Assembly: GCF_000276665.1 (NCBI RefSeq)
Contig: NW_004955487.1
Span: 7,982,307 to 8,046,306 of the forward strand
Reading direction: 5' to 3'
From: Chinchilla lanigera
Taxonomy: Eukaryota > Chordata > Mammalia > Rodentia > Chinchillidae
Length of the DNA stretch: 64,000 nt
The stretch's first letter is position 1; each line of letters begins with the position of its first letter. A program made the translations under genes and the position numbers. Shown here in pieces: positions 61,020 to 64,000 of the stretch. Under the pieces are notes generated by a model. The model had not been told where the DNA came from and did not search any database. It saw nothing but the letters and a program-made list of their open reading frames with translations.

Positions 61020-61780
61020 ACTGTCGACAGCAGCATAAGAGGCGGTACTCAAGAAGATGTGAGGCTGTTGGGAGCCGGTAGAAGCTGTTGGGAGCCTGTT
61101 GGAAGTGAAGACAAACTGTAAGGAGCTGCTGGTTTTCTTGGAGGAGCTTGTCATGCTGGCTTTCCTGATGAACTTGGCTGTTCTCATAGTCCAAGAAGCT
61201 CAGGACCTTGTTGTTGCTGAGAATGGCTTCAGTTCACTTTGGGAGAGCTCTGGTCCTCACTTTGAGCATTGCTTCCTGGCACCAGAGGGGAAGATGGTGC
61301 ACTGCTAGTCTCCTGGAGAAGATTGCTGCATTGGCTTTCCTGATGGGAACTCAGCTGTCCTGATCATTTGAGGAGCTCAGGACCTCACTGGTGCTGAGGA
61401 TGGCTGTGATACTTTTTAGGGGAGCTCTGGTTCTTATTTTGAGCATCGCTTCCTAGCTCCAGTGTAGATCCCTCAGCCTGTTTGCACAAATCCTTCATCC
61501 CACTGGTACAGACTTTCTAAATTCCACCACTGACCTATGGGCCTTCCCAGTGCAGATTCATAAAACAGGCAAGCAAGGGACATTGTCATGGACTCCAGGG
61601 CTCCAGCTGGACTCATGGGAGGCATTGTTATGAGCTCTAAGTCTTCAGCTGGACTCATGGAGGACATTATGGTGGGATCCAGGTCCTCTTTGGTCAGTGT
61701 GTGGACAGATTTCCTGCACTCTCTTGTATGTGATTCTTTGAGTGATTATTATAAATAATTTTATAAAATATATGCCCTTT
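61020..61780. repeat. Unidentified block with internal tandem duplications
   Basis: A GC-richer block holds two diverged copies of a roughly 177-base unit: about 61120-61290 and 61297-61465. They share 'ggctttcctgatg' (61158 and 61333), 'gctcaggacct', 'gagctctggt' (61245 and 61422) and 'ttttgagcat.gcttcct'. Shorter repeats are 'gctgttgggagcc' at 61063 and 61084, and 'cagctggactcatgg' near 61602 and 61647. Such a layout fits an LTR U3 region or a minisatellite. No ends, primer site or protein were identified. The 100-codon minus-strand frame at 60892-61194 is unsupported. Confidence 0.6.
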
Positions 61781-62015
61781 ATTATATTGTTCCTCTTGCA
61801 GAAACTCCAAACCACGACATCCTTCCTACCCCTTCCATCTCGCCATTCCTTCCTTTGTAAGCGCCTTGTCAATTTCCACATTCTAGGGATGTGAGCTCAG
61901 CTTTTTGAACATATATTCTGTTCAAAATTTAAACTAGGACCCAAATATCAGAAATCCCGCTTAGTGTGGGGCAAGTGCAGTCCTCCAAAAAACTCTGAAT
62001 ATTAATCTAGAGTAT

Positions 62016-62217
62016 TAAAGCATCATTTTATGTTGTTTGTTGTTGTTGTTTTGTTGTTTGCTTTTTGAGGCAGGGTCTTGCTTTGTAGTTCAGGCTAGCC
62101 TTGCACTGTCTATGAAGTCCAGGCTGGTCTCAAACTCACTGCAATCCTCCTGCCTCAGCTTCCCAAGTGCTGGGATTACAGGTGTGCACCACTACACCTG
62201 GCTAAAGCAACATTTTA
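62016..62217 (-). mobile_element. B1 SINE with near-perfect target-site duplication
   Basis: Antisense B1: 'cttcccaagtgctgggatta caggtgtgcacc' is the 7SL-derived head, and 'gaggcagggtcttgctttgt' is the distal part, followed by a (GTT)n-rich tail (62031-62062). The words taaagcatcatttta (62016-62030) and taaagcaacatttta (62203-62217) differ by one base. It is a full-length B1 monomer. Confidence 0.9.
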
Positions 62218-64000
62218 ACAAAAAAAAATATAATGAACAAAATTCATAATCCATAATGAACCAAATATTGAAATTTTAAATAAAGACTTTGATGCAGGCC
62301 TGTCCTGACTCAATTTCACATCTCTATTCCTGTATTCCTGGTTCTAATAAAGTGTTATTTACAAAATAGGTGACCAGTATGGGACCATGGTTTGCCTGTT
62401 TGTTGTGTTAAATATTACTTTAAGTATTAGGTCAGTTACTGAGTTATGGCACACTCCAATTTCATTGTTTCTCTTTCCTTACCCTCCTTCTAGCTAGTAA
62501 TCCTAAGAGAGACCAAGGTAAATTGACTCTGCTGTTTTTAGGGTGAGCTTGGGGACCTTACAGGCTTCTCAAGTAGAACAGAGCTGGTGTCGCCAACTCC
62601 CTTTTTGCCCTCTACCCCATGCCAACCACCAGTGGAACTCCTTAGACTCCAGGACTGCTGGACTCAGGGAAACTTCCAAGACAGCATAGCATTGAAACTA
62701 AGGAAATGCAACTCTACTAACTAAGATCTCTAATTAGGAAAATGAATTTCTGTGTTGCTATTCTGTAACATAGCAAAGATAAAATTTAATACTGAAATAT
62801 CAAATAAAATTTGATACTGAAATAGGCACTTTTCACCCTATCTTGAACCTCGATTGCAGGTATTTTTGTCTCTGGCATTATTTTCTTCCTATATTCATTT
62901 CAAATGCCATGGCTGATGCATACATCTGGGTGAACACTCATACAATCTTAGAGTGATTGTGAGCTGAAAATAACATGTGTTGAATATCTGTTTCAGGGTG
63001 GGCTCTATTTACTTGAAATGGAAAGGAATATCAGAACTATAAATGCATTTTCTCCTTGACAATCCCTTCTTGAGAAGAAATGGTAGATCTAACTGTGGAT
63101 AAGAGGTGGGCATGCTGTGAATTTGGGAATCTTGGTAGTTATTTACAGTTGACACTGGTGCAAGGACCAACCTTTGCTTCATCTCTCTGGGACTGGGTAA
63201 TACACACCTTCCCTTTGTTTAATAGATGTTTTCACACATAACCCTGGGAGCTTCCTGTGTGTCTCCTCCCAACACGAATGCTCCACATGCTTTGGCCCCT
63301 TTCCTACCCACATAGGTACCCAGAGACAGCTTCAAAGATAAGACCTTTAGTAAAAATGTTCTCAAGGTATTATCCTCAAGGTATTTACCTTTAGTAAAAA
63401 TGTTCTCGAGGTATTTACTAAACGAGATTTTCTCTACCAAAAGTTACTTATCACTGGCCCTAAAATATCAGTCCTAGGAACCTTGGCAACACAGCACCCA
63501 TAATTAGGACAAGTTTCCTCCATTCATCTTGTTTAAGACTCTTGTCACAAGAAAATGATACCCGGCATTCTTAAACAGAACTATAATAACTTGGGGGACT
63601 TTCTCTGCCATTGTACCACAGACCACAAATTACTTCAGTTTCATGAGCAATTTGGGAAGCTTTTCTCTCTTGAATTAATATCTGATGGCTATATCTCTAA
63701 CCTCAGGCTCAGCTTGGAAATACAGATTTTCCCAATAGCATGAGTGAAGCAGATGCTACTGCAGTTCACATTTGCTAATAGAATTTAGAGGACACAGTCT
63801 GTATTCTGGCTAATCTCTTAGCAGCAGGGCAAACTAGGACAAGTCACCTAAATTCCCCATTTTCTCAGGGAGAAAAAGCCAACAATGTTAATTGTATTTC
63901 CCACAAAGGATACAAATTCAGATCATTTATAGGACCCAAGGACTGAGCCTGTATTCATCTTCCTTTTCTGACCTTTTTTTTAAAGAGGACAGTGGGAGAC
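62218..64000. other. No gene recognised; short tandem duplication inside
   Basis: No coding region is supported. Between 63343 and 63418 the word 'acctttagtaaaaatgttct' is repeated after 44 bases, and the shorter 'tcaaggtatt' is also repeated. The window ends without a recognisable feature. Confidence 0.55.

Noticed and set aside
62031..62202. 7SL RNA-like sequence
   Set aside because: Length, internal deletion and flanking duplication show a B1 SINE, not an SRP RNA gene.

Overview
This is mammalian nuclear DNA, AT-rich, with no bacterial, plasmid or phage features. The interspersed repeats point to a rodent. There are several copies of a tRNA-derived ID-type SINE, 7SL-derived B1 SINEs, composite B1-ID SINEs, ERVL/MaLR-type LTRs, and L1 3' ends of one recurring kind ending near 'gtaccaataaa'. 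B1, ID and B1-ID fusions together suggest a rodent outside the murine branch. A beaver-like or squirrel-like animal is my guess, and the species is not established. There are two assembly gaps of N, at 44508-44982 and 56834-57128.

I find no functional protein-coding gene, rRNA, true tRNA, CRISPR array or operon. The open reading frames here are short. Most lie in transposon remnants, LTRs or simple repeats, or are chance frames. The window reads as intergenic or deep intronic sequence, and its content is mobile-element history.

Layout. 1-8 kb: L1 3' ends, an ID SINE in a (TTTTG)n tail, an ERVL-type LTR with the start of its internal region, an ID SINE with an 18-bp target-site duplication, a rearranged L1 (4.96-7.24 kb) and a mariner transposase relic. 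8-11.6 kb: mostly unassigned. 11.6-14.8 kb: a long antisense L1 carrying a B1-ID insertion, then a second antisense L1 3' end. 15.3-19 kb: an old repeat, an antisense MLT2-like LTR with foreign sequence inside it, and a MaLR LTR. 19-28 kb: sparse, with two ID SINEs bounded by perfect target-site duplications, a MaLR LTR, a B1-ID SINE and a small L1 piece. 28-31 kb: a retroposon-like 3' end and a retrovirus-like but unidentified region that contains a repeated coding-like segment and a perfect 45-bp tandem duplication. 34.1-35.9 kb: a decayed Tigger1-type DNA transposon. 40.8-43.8 kb: an L1 with a 5' inversion, a second mariner relic and L1 ORF2. 44.3-45.2 kb: a retrocopy with a 20-bp target-site duplication, interrupted by an N gap. 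45.4-48.2 kb: a hAT relic, a SINE/microsatellite cluster, a MaLR LTR, a young ID SINE and a MIR. 50-57 kb: L1 fragments, a small hAT-like MITE and a GA/GAAA satellite around the second N gap. 57-64 kb: mostly unassigned, with a MIR, B1 SINEs and an unidentified block with internal tandem duplication at 61.0-61.8 kb.

The family names come from my memory of consensus sequences and were not checked by a database search. No gene network can be described. The most interesting points are the 29.5-30.7 kb duplicated segment, the gapped retrocopy at 44.3 kb, the twin-primed L1, the possible hAT MITE and the tandemly built 61 kb block.
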